Counted from the first letter of the stretch, positions 32,288-44,030 are shown. The stretch is DNA of 64,000 nt from Theocolax elegans (GCA_026168455.1 CM047431.1:7710943-7774942); one strand, 5' to 3'. The notes: generated from the sequence alone by a model not told the origin. Translations and numbers: made by a program.

Positions 32288-32920
32288 TATATATTTAAAT
32301 ATATTTAAATCTAATTTATAAGGATGAGCGGGTCCTACAGAACTTGTTTGAGAATTACTTTTTTGGAAATTCTTGAGTGTTCATTTAGATATTTATTATT
32401 TTAATGTCGCTCTTTGAATTTTTCCTAGCTTGGTGCTTATCAACGACAAAGATCATTCGACATCTTCCAGACAAAAATTTTTTAAAAACACTTTTCTTGT
32501 CTCCATCGGCAGAGACCAGAAATCAAATTCGGAACACTTTCGGGTATGAATTCGCCATTCTATCGACTAAATTTCTGAGATAGAAACCATTACAGGTTTC
32601 TATCTAAGAATATATTACGTATAATCTTGGTTTTATACATTCAATGTATAATAATGAATAATAAATAAATAAAACATTTTTTAAACGATACCTTATTAAA
32701 TTATTTAATGATTAAAAATGTATATCAACATATAAGGAATATCAATAAAATTTACACACAAAAGATTAATTAATTATTTTTATGCTTATATCATTATAAT
32801 ACTTCAGAATATCATTTTATGTAACTCTTATAAACACAAGTAATTATCTCCAAATTTTGTTTTAAATCTTATAAATGTTATAATTATTATAATATATTTT
32901 ACAGAAATAATAGATAAAAA
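32288..32920. other. AT-rich region, likely 3-prime UTR/downstream flank of the BCNT gene
   Basis: No ORF or repeat is supported. The part nearest 32920 would be the 3-prime UTR of the minus-strand gene; an ATTAAA word occurs on the minus strand near 32707. Confidence 0.4.
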
Positions 32921-33381
32921 TTAGATTTTTCTTTTTTCTCTACAGCGTAACTCTTTCTCAATTGCAAACTGACGTGAATCGGTTCTCTGTAAAAAATCTT
33001 GTTTTTCCAAATATCCATTCCTTCCACGATTAAAAGTAGATATTTCTTCATTCAGATTATTTTCTTGTTTAAACTGATTCCACTCTAACTTGGATCTTTC
33101 TAAAGTAGATAACTTTCGCTTTTTATTTATATTACTTAAGACGTTAGATATCCCGCGTTTTTGTGTGATGCTTTTATCTGATACATACGTAATTGGAGTA
33201 AACTTTTTATATTCTTTATGTGATATTAATGGAGATACTTCTTTTAATTCGGTATTGATAGTCTTAGCAACGTTCTCGATGTTTGGCGTTTTAATTTGTT
33301 TAGTTAAATCACTACTTCGGCTAACTGAATCTTCGGTTACTACAGTTGCCGATGAATCGGTCTGCAATTTTGAAGGACTAG
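32921..33381 (-). CDS. CFDP1: Bucentaur/craniofacial development protein 1 (BCNT domain), last exon
   Basis: This minus-strand exon encodes about 152 C-terminal residues. A polar Ser/Thr/Lys linker is followed by KKRKLSTLERSKLEWNQFK, FNRGRNGYLEKQDFL and QRTDSRQFAIEKELR, the highly conserved BCNT C-terminal domain (CFDP1 in vertebrates, Yeti in Drosophila, Swc5 in yeast). Family members work in the nucleus with SWR1/SRCAP-type complexes in H2A.Z deposition. The start at 33381 follows a good splice acceptor (TTTTTATTTTTACAG); the frame remains open upstream into the intron but is not family-like there. The acceptor implies a real gene, not a processed copy. Upstream exons should lie at higher coordinates; I could not find them. 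Confidence 0.85.
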
Positions 33382-34077
33382 CTGTAAAAATAAAAATTAA
33401 TTCACATATAAGTTTGCTAACATTATGTAAATTTATATATAAACACTTCATCTTTTTTATTCGTATATATTGTTTATAACATAAAATGCAATATTCATAA
33501 ATAACTCTAACACTCATTAGATTGATTATTTTAATACATTTTTTAATTTTAATTTCATTGGTTTATGAGAAAAGTATTATATTTAAAAAATAATAATAAA
33601 TCTATCATACTCATATAAGTAAACTTTGTAAAGAAATATGATCTCAAAATTATATGCAGCAAATATGATATTTAAACATTGAATTATTAGCCACGAAGCT
33701 TTTGGTATATCAAGGCCAACCGATATACCAAAACCAAGGACACACTTTTACTTCATTAAGCAAGTGTACAATAATGAGCGCAATTGTAATAAGATTTTTT
33801 TTCTCCTGTCTCTTTGTCCAAAGTATAAGCGATCACTTACACTAAAAAACTTAGGCACATAAGACGTCCCGAGATGTATATCTGACGTGTCAAATGAGGT
33901 AGGTATTTTTTCTCTCATTCAGGATGATAGCTGTCTTGCAACAGCGGAGCTGTTGCCTCTAACGACACGTATCTTCTACCATAATAATCAATCAAGCAAT
34001 CATACCTTTTTATCGTCGACTTTTATACTAATATCCGGGATATGTACGGTATACATTTTGACATGGAAAGTTTTATA
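33382..34077. other. Probable intron of the BCNT gene; contains a hairpin
   Basis: AT-rich. TTTTGGTATATC (33700-33711) and GATATACCAAAA (33722-33733) form a perfect 12 bp stem with a 10-base loop. No exon with acidic BCNT N-terminal sequence was found. Confidence 0.4.
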
Positions 34078-34078
34078 A

Positions 34079-34119
<41 letters not shown>
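34078..34119. repeat. (TA)n microsatellite
   Basis: About 40 bases of uninterrupted TA. Other TA runs at 52455-52488, 56150-56182 and 59214-59246 border mobile elements. Confidence 0.95.
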
Positions 34120-34122
<3 letters not shown>

Positions 34123-34390
34123 ACCGAAGTTTATTCTATTTTTAAAGGTAAGCATTTGGAAGTGCTTATAATTAATGTTTTCTTTCTCAAATGTGTCGCT
34201 CCAAGTTTAACCTAATCTCAAAATTACAATTTCATTTATTTATAATTTGTCATTTTATCTATCAGATGTATAGATTAAGCTGAAAAAAAAAAATTTTTAT
34301 TGTTCTGTTTGTGAACTAAAGTGTTCACGGTTGCTATATTTTGACCCTGTATATTTTATTTTCATTGCTAGATAGTTAAAATATTTTATC

Positions 34391-35151
34391 TTAACCCATT
34401 AACGCCGAAATGACCAAGATTTTTTTTTCTTTTTTCATAGTCATTTAATATTTAAATCATGCGCTACCATAGTACTGATTTTTTTCGTTATAGTTTTGGA
34501 TGTGTTTTTTTTAATGCCGTCAGTAAAATTGACTTAACCCTTTTTTGAAAAAAGTTATGATTTTTTTAATTAAAAAAAATACAGAAAATTTGTAGCTATT
34601 TTTTGATAATTAATTTTTTTTCATATTATAAAATGTATTTAGATCGTTCGATTCATGAACAAAAGTGCATAAAATAGTTATACTTTGACCCTATATTTTT
34701 TGTATTTTATTCTCAGATAGTCAAAAATTTTGTTTTTAATGAAAATACACGAAAAATTACCAAATTTATTCATTTTTCTCTATTTTTGAGTGTTTTTACA
34801 TTGAAATCAAAATTTTTGACTATCTAAGAATAAAATACAAAAAATATAGGGTCAAAGTATAACTATTTTATGCACTTTTGTTCATGAATCGAACGATCTA
34901 AATACATTTTATAATATGAAAAAAAATTAATTATCAAAAAATAGCGACAAATTTTCTGTATTTTTTTTAATTAAAAAAATCATAACTTTTTTCAAAAAAG
35001 GGTTAAGTCAATTTTACCGACGGCATTCGAAAGAACACATCCAAAACTATAACGAAAAAAATCAGTACTATGGTAGCGCATGATTTAAATATTAAATAAT
35101 GACTATGAAAAAAGAAACAAAATGTTGGTCGTTTCGGCGTTAATGGGTTAA
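34391..35151. repeat. 761 bp palindromic piggyBac-type MITE
   Basis: Both ends read TTAACCCATTAACGCCGAAA inward, with TTAA at each outer end. The whole element folds on itself: arms of about 370 bp meet near 34770, with the motif GACCCTATATTTTTTGTATT mirrored by its complement. It has the same ends as the piggyBac at 20218-22696, so that family's transposase probably moved it. No ORF. Confidence 0.92.
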
Positions 35152-35429
35152 TAAAAATTTACAAAAATTAACGAAAATTACTAACATATAGTATTTTTTC
35201 GTAAATTTTCAGTAAAATCAAGTTTTTTGGACTCTAGCTCTAACTGTAATTACTAACTCGTGAGGGAGTGCTTATTACATTAAAACACTAATATTCGGGT
35301 TATGGTAATGTCATGGTTACCATAACCTCTCTTGTATGTAGCTGCTAGTGCTTTTATACAGCTACATGCTTCCTTGTGTCGTTCTGACTAAGGCAACATC
35401 TAATTAATTATTTATTACAGCTGCTCGGA

Positions 35430-36033
35430 GTTACAAGGGGAGTACTTAACCTCCGGGAAACGGATCTTTTTCTAACTTTGGTATGTCTTCTATAATATAA
35501 AAATATGAAGAAAACCAAGTTATCCCTTGCCAATGGCCACTTGTACGGAAGTTAGTCGACATCTAATAATAATATCAGTAAAAATTACTTCCAATTTAAT
35601 CGATTATAACTCGGAAACAATTAAAGATAGGTACTCAAACCAAAAACCAGAAGAAAGTTGAGTTCAAGGAAATATGGTTTGAAAAAAAGAAGCTTAAATT
35701 GCTTAATTTGAAGTAACGTTATGAAGAAAATAAGAAATTGAATATTTTCTTCATAGCGTTACTCCAAATTAAGCAATTTGAGCTTCTATTTTTTCAAACC
35801 ATATCTACTTGAACTCAACTTTCTTCTGGTTTTTGGTTTGAGTGCCTATCTCTATTTGTTTCTTAGTTGTAAGCGATCAAATTGGAAGTAATTTTTACTA
35901 TTATTATTATTAGATTTTGAATAACTTCAGTAAAAGTGGTCATTGGGATAACTTGGCTTTCTTCATATTTTTATATTATTAAAGACATACCAAAGTTACG
36001 ATAAAATCCGTTTCCCGGAGGTCAAATATTTCC
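35430..36033. repeat. Foldback family F3, complete copy
   Basis: The left end TTACAAGGGGAGTACTTAAC, CTCCGGGAAACGGATC and the right end CCGTTTCCCGGAGGTCAAAT are inverted. The arms are about 300 bp, meeting near 35735 around AAGAAATTGAATATTTTCTT. No ORF. Partial relatives lie at 29515-29988 and 48230-48500. Confidence 0.9.
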
Positions 36034-36369
36034 CTTAGTTGCACGGGCCTCGCGCAACAATGCTACATCCCTCGATGCAGCTGTGTAGTGCACGCACGTC
36101 AGCTGTGTTGCAAACGCTGTATCAGCTGTTGCGGGCTGCTTACGACAATAGCGATTCTCCGCCGTGAAGAGAATCGACAGATCCGAGTCACACTCGGGGA
36201 GAAGCGTGGATGATAGTAGAAAGAACCTGCTATTATTCTTATCTTTATTTTATTTAATTAATAGTATAATTATCAATAGTGGTTAATATTCGTTATGTTA
36301 TTTTATTTTATGATATTTTTGTATTAATAGACTGGATAAATTTTAATCTTCCTATGTGTGCTATATATC
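36034..36369. other. GC-richer spacer
   Basis: 36034-36200 contains repeated CAGCTGT words and GATTCTCCGCCGTGAAGAGAATC, a small palindrome. No gene is supported. Confidence 0.4.
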
Positions 36370-36461
36370 GACGCCTCGTACGCAGATAAGCACAACTCAG
36401 ATTTTGTAATGTTATTTTAAATGGGAAAATCAGAGTTGGTCTTTTCTTCGTGCGAGGCGTC
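36370..36461. repeat. 92 bp palindromic mini-element, copy 1
   Basis: The outer ends GACGCCTCGTACG and CGTGCGAGGCGTC are inverted and the interior CAACTCAGATTTT/AAAATCAGAGTTG continues the stem. A copy with the same interior (TTTTGTAATGTTATTTTAAA) is at 48570-48660. Confidence 0.88.
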
Positions 36462-36849
36462 AATATAATATCGTAGTTCTTTTTACGACACGTAGGAGTC
36501 TAACCTCCAAATTTATATGATGTCTAGTGTCAAGTATTATGTATGTTTATTTAAAGGGCCGCTAAGTGTACATCATGTGAAAGCTACTTTCACCAATCTT
36601 ACTCTACCCGATCTGGAATTGCAGATGATGGGAGTTTTGTAAAATACTGTTCAAACGGGTTATATTCGGGCTCACAAACAAACCACCTTTTAAAAGTTAA
36701 TAAAGCTAAGGACAACTCATTTCAATGTATGTTAATCATGTTATGTTACTACAAGAAGTTTGGAATTTTGGTATTAGGAGGGAACTACATAAGCGACTGA
36801 CATCCAGTGTTACCATTTAGGGTTTTTCTGTCCTCTATTATCTAATGTA
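36462..36849. other. Spacer or decayed 5-prime part of the following RT
   Basis: No clear domain. Some of it may be eroded retrotransposon sequence continuous with the RT at 36850. Confidence 0.35.
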
Positions 36850-38030
36850 AATGAGGTCATACTGTATGAGTGCAACAAAGAAAAAATACCTCTATCTGGC
36901 AACACTGCTGACATCTTACTTGAGGAAAGGGGAACAAGTAGATAAGTCAAACAATGATACTTCAGAGCTCCTAAAAGTTAAATCTGGAGTCCATCAGAGA
37001 TCACATTTTGGTGCACTTCTTTTTATAATTTTTATTAATGATTTCTATACAGTATTAAATATGTAAATATCTTGATCTATGCAGATGATGCAAAATTGTA
37101 TTATAATATTTCAAACCCTTGACATGCATCTAAATTGCAGTGTGATTTTATTTATTTATTTGAATGGGCGGTGAAAAACGATTTGACTATTATGTGGGTA
37201 AAACTAGTATTATTAGATTTTATAAAAATAATAACAGTTTTATCTATTATTATCTATACTGCAATAAGTTTGCAATTGAATTCGCTTATTAATTATATAT
37301 TGTTAATAACTCTAATAAACCGTTGGGTTCATTAAGAGATGCACATTAGATTTTGTAAATTTTGAGTCGATTCTTATATGTCCTATGTGCTCTTATTATC
37401 CTATGGGTCTATAATATGGAATCCTTACAAAATTGTACCATATTAAATTTGGAATAGAGTCAACACAAATTTCTTCGTTATTTAGCATTCAAAACTCGTA
37501 ATCCCATAAGCAATTATAATCATGATGTAGTCAGTTATATAATACTTTTAAATTATGTAAATTTCAGTATTCATTTTCTTTTTATTATCTGTTTTTCACA
37601 TGTAAGTTATTAATCAATTTATTAGTTGTAATGATATTTTGAGTTTTTTTAATAACATGTCGGAGGCCTGCGATAGCTCGGTCGGTAGGGCGTTGGGTTC
37701 GTAATCTGGAGGTCCTGGGTTCGATTCCCGGCCCCGGCCGGTTGATACAAGCACCGCTGGCGAATCTATTTTCAATGAGTGCTTTCTTCACCAAGACATC
37801 GTATAACCTCCGTCGCTGATTAGCATCGACTTGGGAGCATAAAAAGAGCGACGATAAAAAAAAAATAACATGTCGATTAATTATAATCTGCACAATGCTA
37901 GATTACTTATGAAATACCCAACGAACCGTAATTTTAAACTTCTCTCTACTGTTCCTAGGTTGCGTCGTTTATAGAACCCTACTCTCCTTCACATAAGAGA
38001 TATAAAATTATTTGTAAAACAATATTGTAC
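36850..38030 (+). pseudogene. Jockey-like non-LTR reverse transcriptase relic, split by a SINE
   Basis: Fragments in order: SELLKVKSGVHQRSHFGALL, FIIFINDFYTVL, then YADDAKLYYNIS (the catalytic YADD box), LQCDFIYLFEWAVKNDLTI, LSYGSIIWNPY, IWNRVNTNFFVI and, after the SINE, NFKLLSTVPRLRRL. This order (SGVPQGS, YADD, LQ.DL..L..W, EY.S.IW.P, IE+VQ..F) is characteristic of jockey-type elements. In-frame stops and shifts are frequent. The SINE at 37663-37863 interrupts it, so the RT relic is older than that insertion. Confidence 0.75.
37663..37863 (+). repeat. tRNA-Thr-derived SINE with 12 bp target duplication
   Basis: The 5-prime end has a box A (TAGCTCGGTCGGTAGGGCG), a Thr-type anticodon loop (TTCGTAA, anticodon CGT) and box B (GGTTCGATTCCC). 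A ~125 bp unrelated body and an A-rich tail follow. AATAACATGTCG flanks it exactly at 37651-37662 and 37864-37875, the duplication expected of LINE-driven insertion. It is a SINE rather than a tRNA gene because of the tail, the body and poor acceptor/anticodon stem pairing. Confidence 0.92.
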
Positions 38031-38039
38031 TACGTTATA

Positions 38040-38725
38040 GGTATTTTCATTTTCTTAACTCCGAGCGCAAAATTCGATTTTGCGCACGCATTTGAGTGCG
38101 CAAAATAGTACATCCCCGCACTAGTGCGCAAAATAAACATTTCCTGCAATAGTGCTCTAAATTATCAGAGACAAAGTGATTTCAACCCCGTACCACCTTT
38201 TCACCCTCGCTTTGCTCGGGCGCAAACATCGGTTCGGGGTGAAATTTTTTCTCTTATAATTGTGAGTACTGTTGCAGGAAAATTTTATTTTACCCACTAT
38301 TGCAGCAATGTATTATCTCGCTCGCTCAAATGTCAGCACAGAATTAAATGTTTGAACAATTCGTTAGGAAATTTCATTTTTGTTACTAAATTTATTATTA
38401 TATTTATAAAATAACGCATTTGTCCATTGAGTTCGAGATTATAGATCTAAGAAGTCTAGGCTGTGCATTTAACGTTTAAAAGTTGAAGTTTGTCTTGAGA
38501 GAGATAGAAACGCTTAATGTAGTTGCTCTCTCTTTCTAATGCGACAACAGTGGGGAATAATTTTCCTCCCTCCCTCTCCTGTTCGAGGCACACTGCGGTA
38601 CCGTGCGATTCTTATGAGCATTCTATACTTTTTATGTCTATGTTCGAGATCTTAAAACTTCGTGAGATTCTCGAACAGACTTGTTATATTATTGATATTG
38701 TTTACTGATACATATTCAATACTGT
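38040..38725. other. Spacer with GCGCAAAAT repeats
   Basis: 38060-38130 has several GCGCAAAAT words and GCGCAAAATTCGATTTTGCGC, a perfect palindrome. No gene is supported in the rest. Confidence 0.45.
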
Positions 38726-39250
38726 GTCACGCTGCACTGGGGATCAGGGTGCAGGTGAATGATTTAAAGTATGTTAAATATTACAAGTATTTATTTAAAC
38801 AACTATTACCCTACAATACCGGAATGGGCGTCAGCCGCGTTTACGCGACAAGAATTGCGATAACTTCCGGATTACTGAAGCTGCACTTTCTCCAGGCTAT
38901 TTCACTAATACCACGGTTCGCTGTAGGGGGAGGGGAAGGGAAAGAAATGGAACCAGGATCTCGCACATATGGGTACTGATACTCGGCGGTACCGTAAGCA
39001 GCGAGGATAATAAGTCACCAAAGTTTCGACGGCAACGACCGGAGACTCGCCCAGCTATCACGCTCTCGCTTTTTCTTTCTCTCCCTCGCTCTTTCGCTCA
39101 ATCCCTATCGATAGGCGTCTGCGGCCTCGTATATCGCCAGATAACTGGTCACGACGGAGGACTATAGAGCTCTGGCTCTCGTAGCCCACGAGAGTCGTAA
39201 CTCGGTCTGTGCGCATGCTCAGAGCTCGTCCTCGGTGGGGATTACGCGGG
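38726..39250 (-). repeat. LTR fragment related to gypsy A
   Basis: It starts TGTCACGCTGCACTGGGGAT then CAGGGTGCAGG, nearly identical to the LTR edge of gypsy A at 10379. After ~35 bases the two diverge, but both continue as CG-rich sequence with GAGAGTCGTAACTCGG-like words. No primer site follows on the low side, so it is a solo or truncated LTR of a related family. The far end is not defined. Confidence 0.6.
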
Positions 39251-40439
39251 TATGCGTATTCATTTAGTGTATAGTCTAATAGGTATGCTGTATACCTTGT
39301 TTATGTATAGCAACCTCAACTCATTCGGTCCTACTTGTACATTATGTAGCTGTATTGTTTAGTTACAACTGTACACATATTTCCTTGATCTTTGTCTTCT
39401 ACATACAGCTGTACATATTCTTCCTTGCTCCTTGTCCCCTTAATGTATGTTCGTACTGATTACTTTAATCTTTTACAGCTGCATACTGATTGACGTTGGA
39501 AATTCCCTGGCTTTCTGCTTGAATATGTCTGAATATCAAATTGTCTGCCTTCTTGGGTTTATTTAAGCCCCGGAATTCCATGTGAATCTAAGGAGGGTTC
39601 TCGAGGCTTCTTCGTTTATCGCCTCTCTTGATCCATCTTCTTCACGGTGTCGGACCCGGAGTAGCCTACCTGATGCCAGCTGAACTCGACAAGACATTCA
39701 ACGCCAGGATCAGTCTAGTGCTTTGCCGGTGATTGTGTGTGCAGTATTAATTGGGATTGGGTTTTTAGCCTGTAAGAGTAGGCAGGACCTGTAAGGTCGG
39801 GTTAAAAAACTAGAAAATCTCCGTCATCACGTAAGAAGTAACATTTTTTTAGGACCTAATATCATAAAACAGATATTGCAGTCAAAAACATGGTTTATGA
39901 ATGAAAAATGCGATATGACCATCAAAAGTTCTTGAAAATTGATGCCAAGGTCAAGCTAATCAAAGAGATTAACACCCTTAGACTTTATTGATCTTTCTTA
40001 AGCATTACAAACGGTAATATTGCCAGAAAAATTACGTTACTTGCGAAAAAGTACGACTAGTCGTTTTTTCAGACATTTGACATTTATTTTTGACCTTTCC
40101 AAGGTCACAAAGACAATTTTTGCATAAGACAATTTTGATGTAAAATTTTCTGCTCTTGCCGAATCTGCACTCAAAAATAGGGGTCCCCATTAGAAAAAAT
40201 CATGTTGACCTTGAAATAACCTTTAATTGACTTTAAGGTCAAAACTAGTGGTACCATTAAATGGCCCCCACTGTCCTGACTAACTTTCGTCTGAACCGTT
40301 TTTTTTGTAGATGTCGTGGTTAAGAAGCAATTTGGGTCCATAGATTAAAATGGGTCACCCTGTATATGGTTCCAGAGACCATAGTATATACATAGATACA
40401 CACACATATATATATGGTTACAACAACACTACCCCAAGC
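39251..40439. other. Spacer with a TGACCTT-rich repeat
   Basis: 39260-39600 contains a repeated ACAGCTGTACATATT-type motif. 39830-40370 carries many TGACCTT/AAGGTCA words in both orientations and ends GGGTCACCCTGTATA, suggesting an old MITE. (CA/TA) repeats lie at 40398-40418. No gene. Confidence 0.45.
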
Positions 40440-40547
40440 GGGCATGGCAGTCCTGTAAAATCCCGCCACTGATTTCGATCGGGTTAAAGCCCCGGTGGTC
40501 AGTGCTGGTCCCACGGATTTTGGGGGGGCCAAACTCACACCGTTATA

Positions 40548-41455
40548 ATGGTAAGTGCTGTGGAGGTTGGTCACTCGGCCTCTGTAGCATCAAATGCTAC
40601 ATGTGACCTGCCCTCGACTGGGATGTCGAGTGACGCTGACAGAGCTTTCCTCCATCTGCGTGAGAAAATAGACACCCTGGTGGAGTTTGTTCTTAATAAG
40701 AACAATATCCACAAGGAAATCAAGTCTATGGCGAGGGCTACCAGCAGGGCCCTACGTGAGTATGCTCGGCGGGCACGCGCAGAGATAGAACGTGCCAGAC
40801 GTCGCCTATCTTTTGCAATGAGGCGCGCCAAAATAAGACAGACGAGAGGGAGAGACTCTCTCCACCACGGAATCCACCGAAGAGGAAGAAACAGACAAAA
40901 CAACCAGCCAAGGAAACCGGACCACTCAAACCTAGTATCGGAAACAACAATGACCAGCTGAAGTCACGCGAGTGGGCAACAGTTGTACGCAAGGACAAGA
41001 TACCAGGCCGAAAGCGCAAGCAGCTGGAGCAGACCAAGGATGTCGGAGGGCCGGCTGGGGTGGTTAAAGGACCGAAGGCGGTCTTGAAGCTAGTCCGTCC
41101 AGATGCCATCAAGATCAAAGTACTGGCAGGGCGGTCTTACGCCGATATCCTGAGACAAATTCGAACGGCTCCAAACCTCAAGCCACTCGGAGAGAGAGTT
41201 TCGAATATCCGGCGCACAAAAGCGGAGAAGCTCTTGATAGAGCTGGGTAAGCCGGGAGTCACAGCTCCGGAACTCTAGGCCGCAGTCTCGTCCACGCTAG
41301 GTGATACAGCGGAGGTCCAGCTACTGCCCCACAAGGAGTCCATTTTAATAAAGGACATGGACGAGGCTACCATGACGGAAGAAGTAGCGGAGGCAATCTC
41401 CGCGGTGATCGGGCCAGAAGTGGTGCCTTCTGCAGAAATAAAGTTCAGAGGGTCC
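40548..41455 (+). pseudogene. R1-like ORF1 (gag-like), decayed
   Basis: Begins with ATG at 40548: an acidic/neutral start, then a basic helical stretch (RATSRALREYARRARAEIER). The frame shifts near 40960, then continues with LAGRSYADILRQIRTAPNLK, NIRRTKAEKLLIEL, a TAG stop at 41276, LLPHKESILIKDMDEATMTE and IKFRGSYGGTLMKKAA. The ADILRQIR, RRT..EKLLIEL and IKD+DE blocks match R1-clade gag-like proteins. The zinc knuckles normally following the YGGT region are absent, because the endonuclease begins within about 30 codons. Confidence 0.75.
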
Positions 41456-42631
41456 TACGGAGGCACTCTAATGAAAAAAGCTGCTGCAAAATGGGAAGCT
41501 GAAAATAGGCTGGATGAACTGCAGGTTTCGGCTTTGCGAGGTTGTCTCGCGATGTTACCGGTGCCACGAGACTGGCCACATCAGTTGGTCAGGGAAGAAA
41601 AGGCCGACATTGCCATCGTTAGCGAGGAGTATAGGGATCTCAGTGTGCCGAAATGGGTGAGTGATGCCACTGGTAGAGCGGCCATCTGGGTATGTGGAAA
41701 CCTCCATGTATCCGGAAAAATGGCCACTTTACTCCCCAATTTCACCTGGGTGGAGGTGGCAGGTATACGACTATACAGTTGCTACCACCCACCCAGTGAC
41801 AACATCGAGGAGTTCCTGGGATCCCTTGATGCCATCGTCACCAACGCGCGGTCCTCTCGACTGCCAGTAGTCATTGGAGGGAACTTCAACGCTTGGGCGA
41901 CGGAATGAGGCAGTTCAAGAACTAACGCCAGAGGTTGGGCATTCCTCGAGGCCTTCGCGATGCTAGGGTTGGAGATTGCTAACACCGGGACGGTTCCCAC
42001 TTTTTCTAGAGCGGGTAAGTCCTCCATAATATATCTGACCTTCATTGATCCTAGATTGATGAGGGGAGGGTCTGAATGGAAAGTTAGTGATCGTTACACG
42101 GGAAGCGACCATCAAGCACTCGTGTACCAGCTCCAGCTGATCAACAGAGTAGCAGGTCGGGAAAACAAGTCAACATATAGGAGGTGGGCACCGTATACGT
42201 TCGACCGGGAGATGTTTCTCTGCGCTCTTAAAGAGGTAACAGTGGAAGAAACACCGGAAGAGCAAGCCCGGGAACTCATGCGTGCCATAACAATGACTTG
42301 CGATATCTCAATGGCTAGAAAAATAAACCCTCTTGGTCGTCCACCAGTTTATTGGTGGAACGAGAGTATCGCAGAAAAACGAAGTGAGTGTCTACGGGCT
42401 CGGCGACTGCATCAGAGAGCTCGGAATAAGCCGCAATATCTAAAGCTAACTGCGAATTATGAATTAAGACGCAAAGAGCTTAAGTCTGCCATCAAAGCGG
42501 CAAAGCGTAAGTGCTGGCGTAATTTCTGCAACGAAGTGGACCGCGACCCCTGGGGTAAACCGTACAAAACGGTGATGAACAACATCAAACCCAAAGAGCG
42601 CCACAACACCCACGTTTCCGCACTTCCTTGA
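41456..42631 (+). pseudogene. R1-like APE endonuclease domain and linker
   Basis: Motifs in order: REEKADIAIVSEEYRDL (SE.Y box), WVSDATGRAAIWVCG, FTWVEVAGIRLYSCYHPP, VVIGGNFNAWATE (D/N position: GNFNAW, usually GDFNA), then FIDPRLM, WKVSDRYTGSDHQALVYQL (SDH box). A TGA at 41906 probably replaced TGG. After 42150 comes the endonuclease-RT linker with PVYWWNESIAEKRSECLRAR. The first ~30 residues of the domain look scrambled by a deletion. This domain would nick the target DNA. Confidence 0.85.
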
Positions 42632-42638
42632 CAGAACC

Positions 42639-44030
42639 GTGCGCTGCCTGTTTCCACAACATCAGAAGCGAGCAGCTGACACGGGTCTGACGGTGGCAGA
42701 CGATGCAGTCGTGCCGCCAGACGTTAGTGTAACCGAGCTGACAATGGCTACAAAGAAAATACAGGTCCGCAAAGCCCCAGGACCCGATGGAATACCTGGT
42801 CTGGCCATTAAGACCGCTGCGCTGAATGTGCCACATATTTTTGCGGGCACATTCAGTGCCTGTCTCAAAGCGGAATGCTTTCCAGCGCAGTGGAAGGTGC
42901 AGAGACTGGTGCTCCTCCCCAAGGGGAAGAAACCTCCGGAGGAGCCATCCTCGTACCGTCCGCTTTGCCTGCTGGATATAGCCGGGAAGCTATTCGAGCG
43001 GGCAATATGTGCCAGGATGCAGGCAACTATTGCACGAGTAGGCGACCTGTCCGATAATCAGTTCGGTTTCCGAAAGGGGCGTTCAACCATCGATGCCATA
43101 AGCCGAGTTGTTGAGCTGGCTACTAGTACCATCAGTGGTACCCGGAATTCGAAGCGTATGTGCGCCATCATCGCCTGGGATATCCGTAACGCTTTCAACT
43201 CGGCCCGATGGGATAACATAATGTTATCCTTGGAATAACTGAAGGTACCGCTCTGCCTCCGAAAGATCACCTCGAGTTACCTCGCGGATCGTACCCTCCT
43301 CTATGACACCGAGGATGGCATGCACTCCTATAGTATTACCGGAGACGTGCCACAGGGTTCGGTCCTGGGGCCCCTTCTCTGGAACGTCGTGTACGACGGA
43401 CTGCTGAAACAACAGCTTCCAGGGGGGGCGTCGATGGTGGCCTTTGCAGACGACGTGGCGTTAGTCAGTAAGTTAGTCGGTAAGAGTATCGAAGAGGTGC
43501 AATATCTTGGGGATATCTCTATTGAGGTAGTAGCGGGATGGTTGAGCAACCGTGGGCGGCATCTGGCAGCTGAAAAAACGGAGACGGTGCTTATATCTCG
43601 AATGAAGCAAAGGAGGTACGCCACCTTTACCGTAAACGGTAGGTCTGTAAGATCCGTGGACACTATGAGGTACCTGGGTGTCACCTTGGATGCGCGGCTA
43701 TCGTTCAAGGAACATCTCTTGAATGCAGGGACGAAAGCGGCAAGAGTAGCTGGGGCTCTGTTGGGCTTAATGCCCAATATCGGAGGGCCGAAGCAACCTC
43801 GCCGGGCCCTTTAAGCGACAATTGTAAGCTCCGTAATCTTGTATGAAGCTCCGATTTGGGCAGGTCCGATAAGTAGCAACAAAACCTATGGTGCGGCTTG
43901 CCGACAATCCTGCAGAATAGCCACTTTGAGGGTAGCTCATGCGTACAGAACAGTGTTCGATATCGCCCTCTCGGTGATCGCCGGAATCCCGCCCATCGAT
44001 CTCTTAGCGATGGAGAGAGCTGATACTTAA
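42639..44030 (+). pseudogene. R1-like reverse transcriptase
   Basis: RT motifs: VRKAPGPDGIPGLAIK, SSYRPLCLLDIAGKLFER, LSDNQFGFRKGRSTIDA, CAIIAWDIRNAFNSARW (catalytic Asp), GDVPQGSVLGPLLWN, MVAFADDVALVS (catalytic FADD), RHLAAEKTETVLIS, MRYLGVTLDARLSF and LYEAPIWAG. Stops at 43236 and 43812 interrupt the otherwise continuous frame. The strong domain conservation with few stops suggests a fairly young death compared with the jockey relic at 36850. Confidence 0.92.

Noticed and set aside
37663..37740. Functional tRNA-Thr(CGT) gene
   Set aside because: Acceptor and anticodon stems pair poorly, and a SINE body, A-rich tail and 12 bp target duplications surround it.
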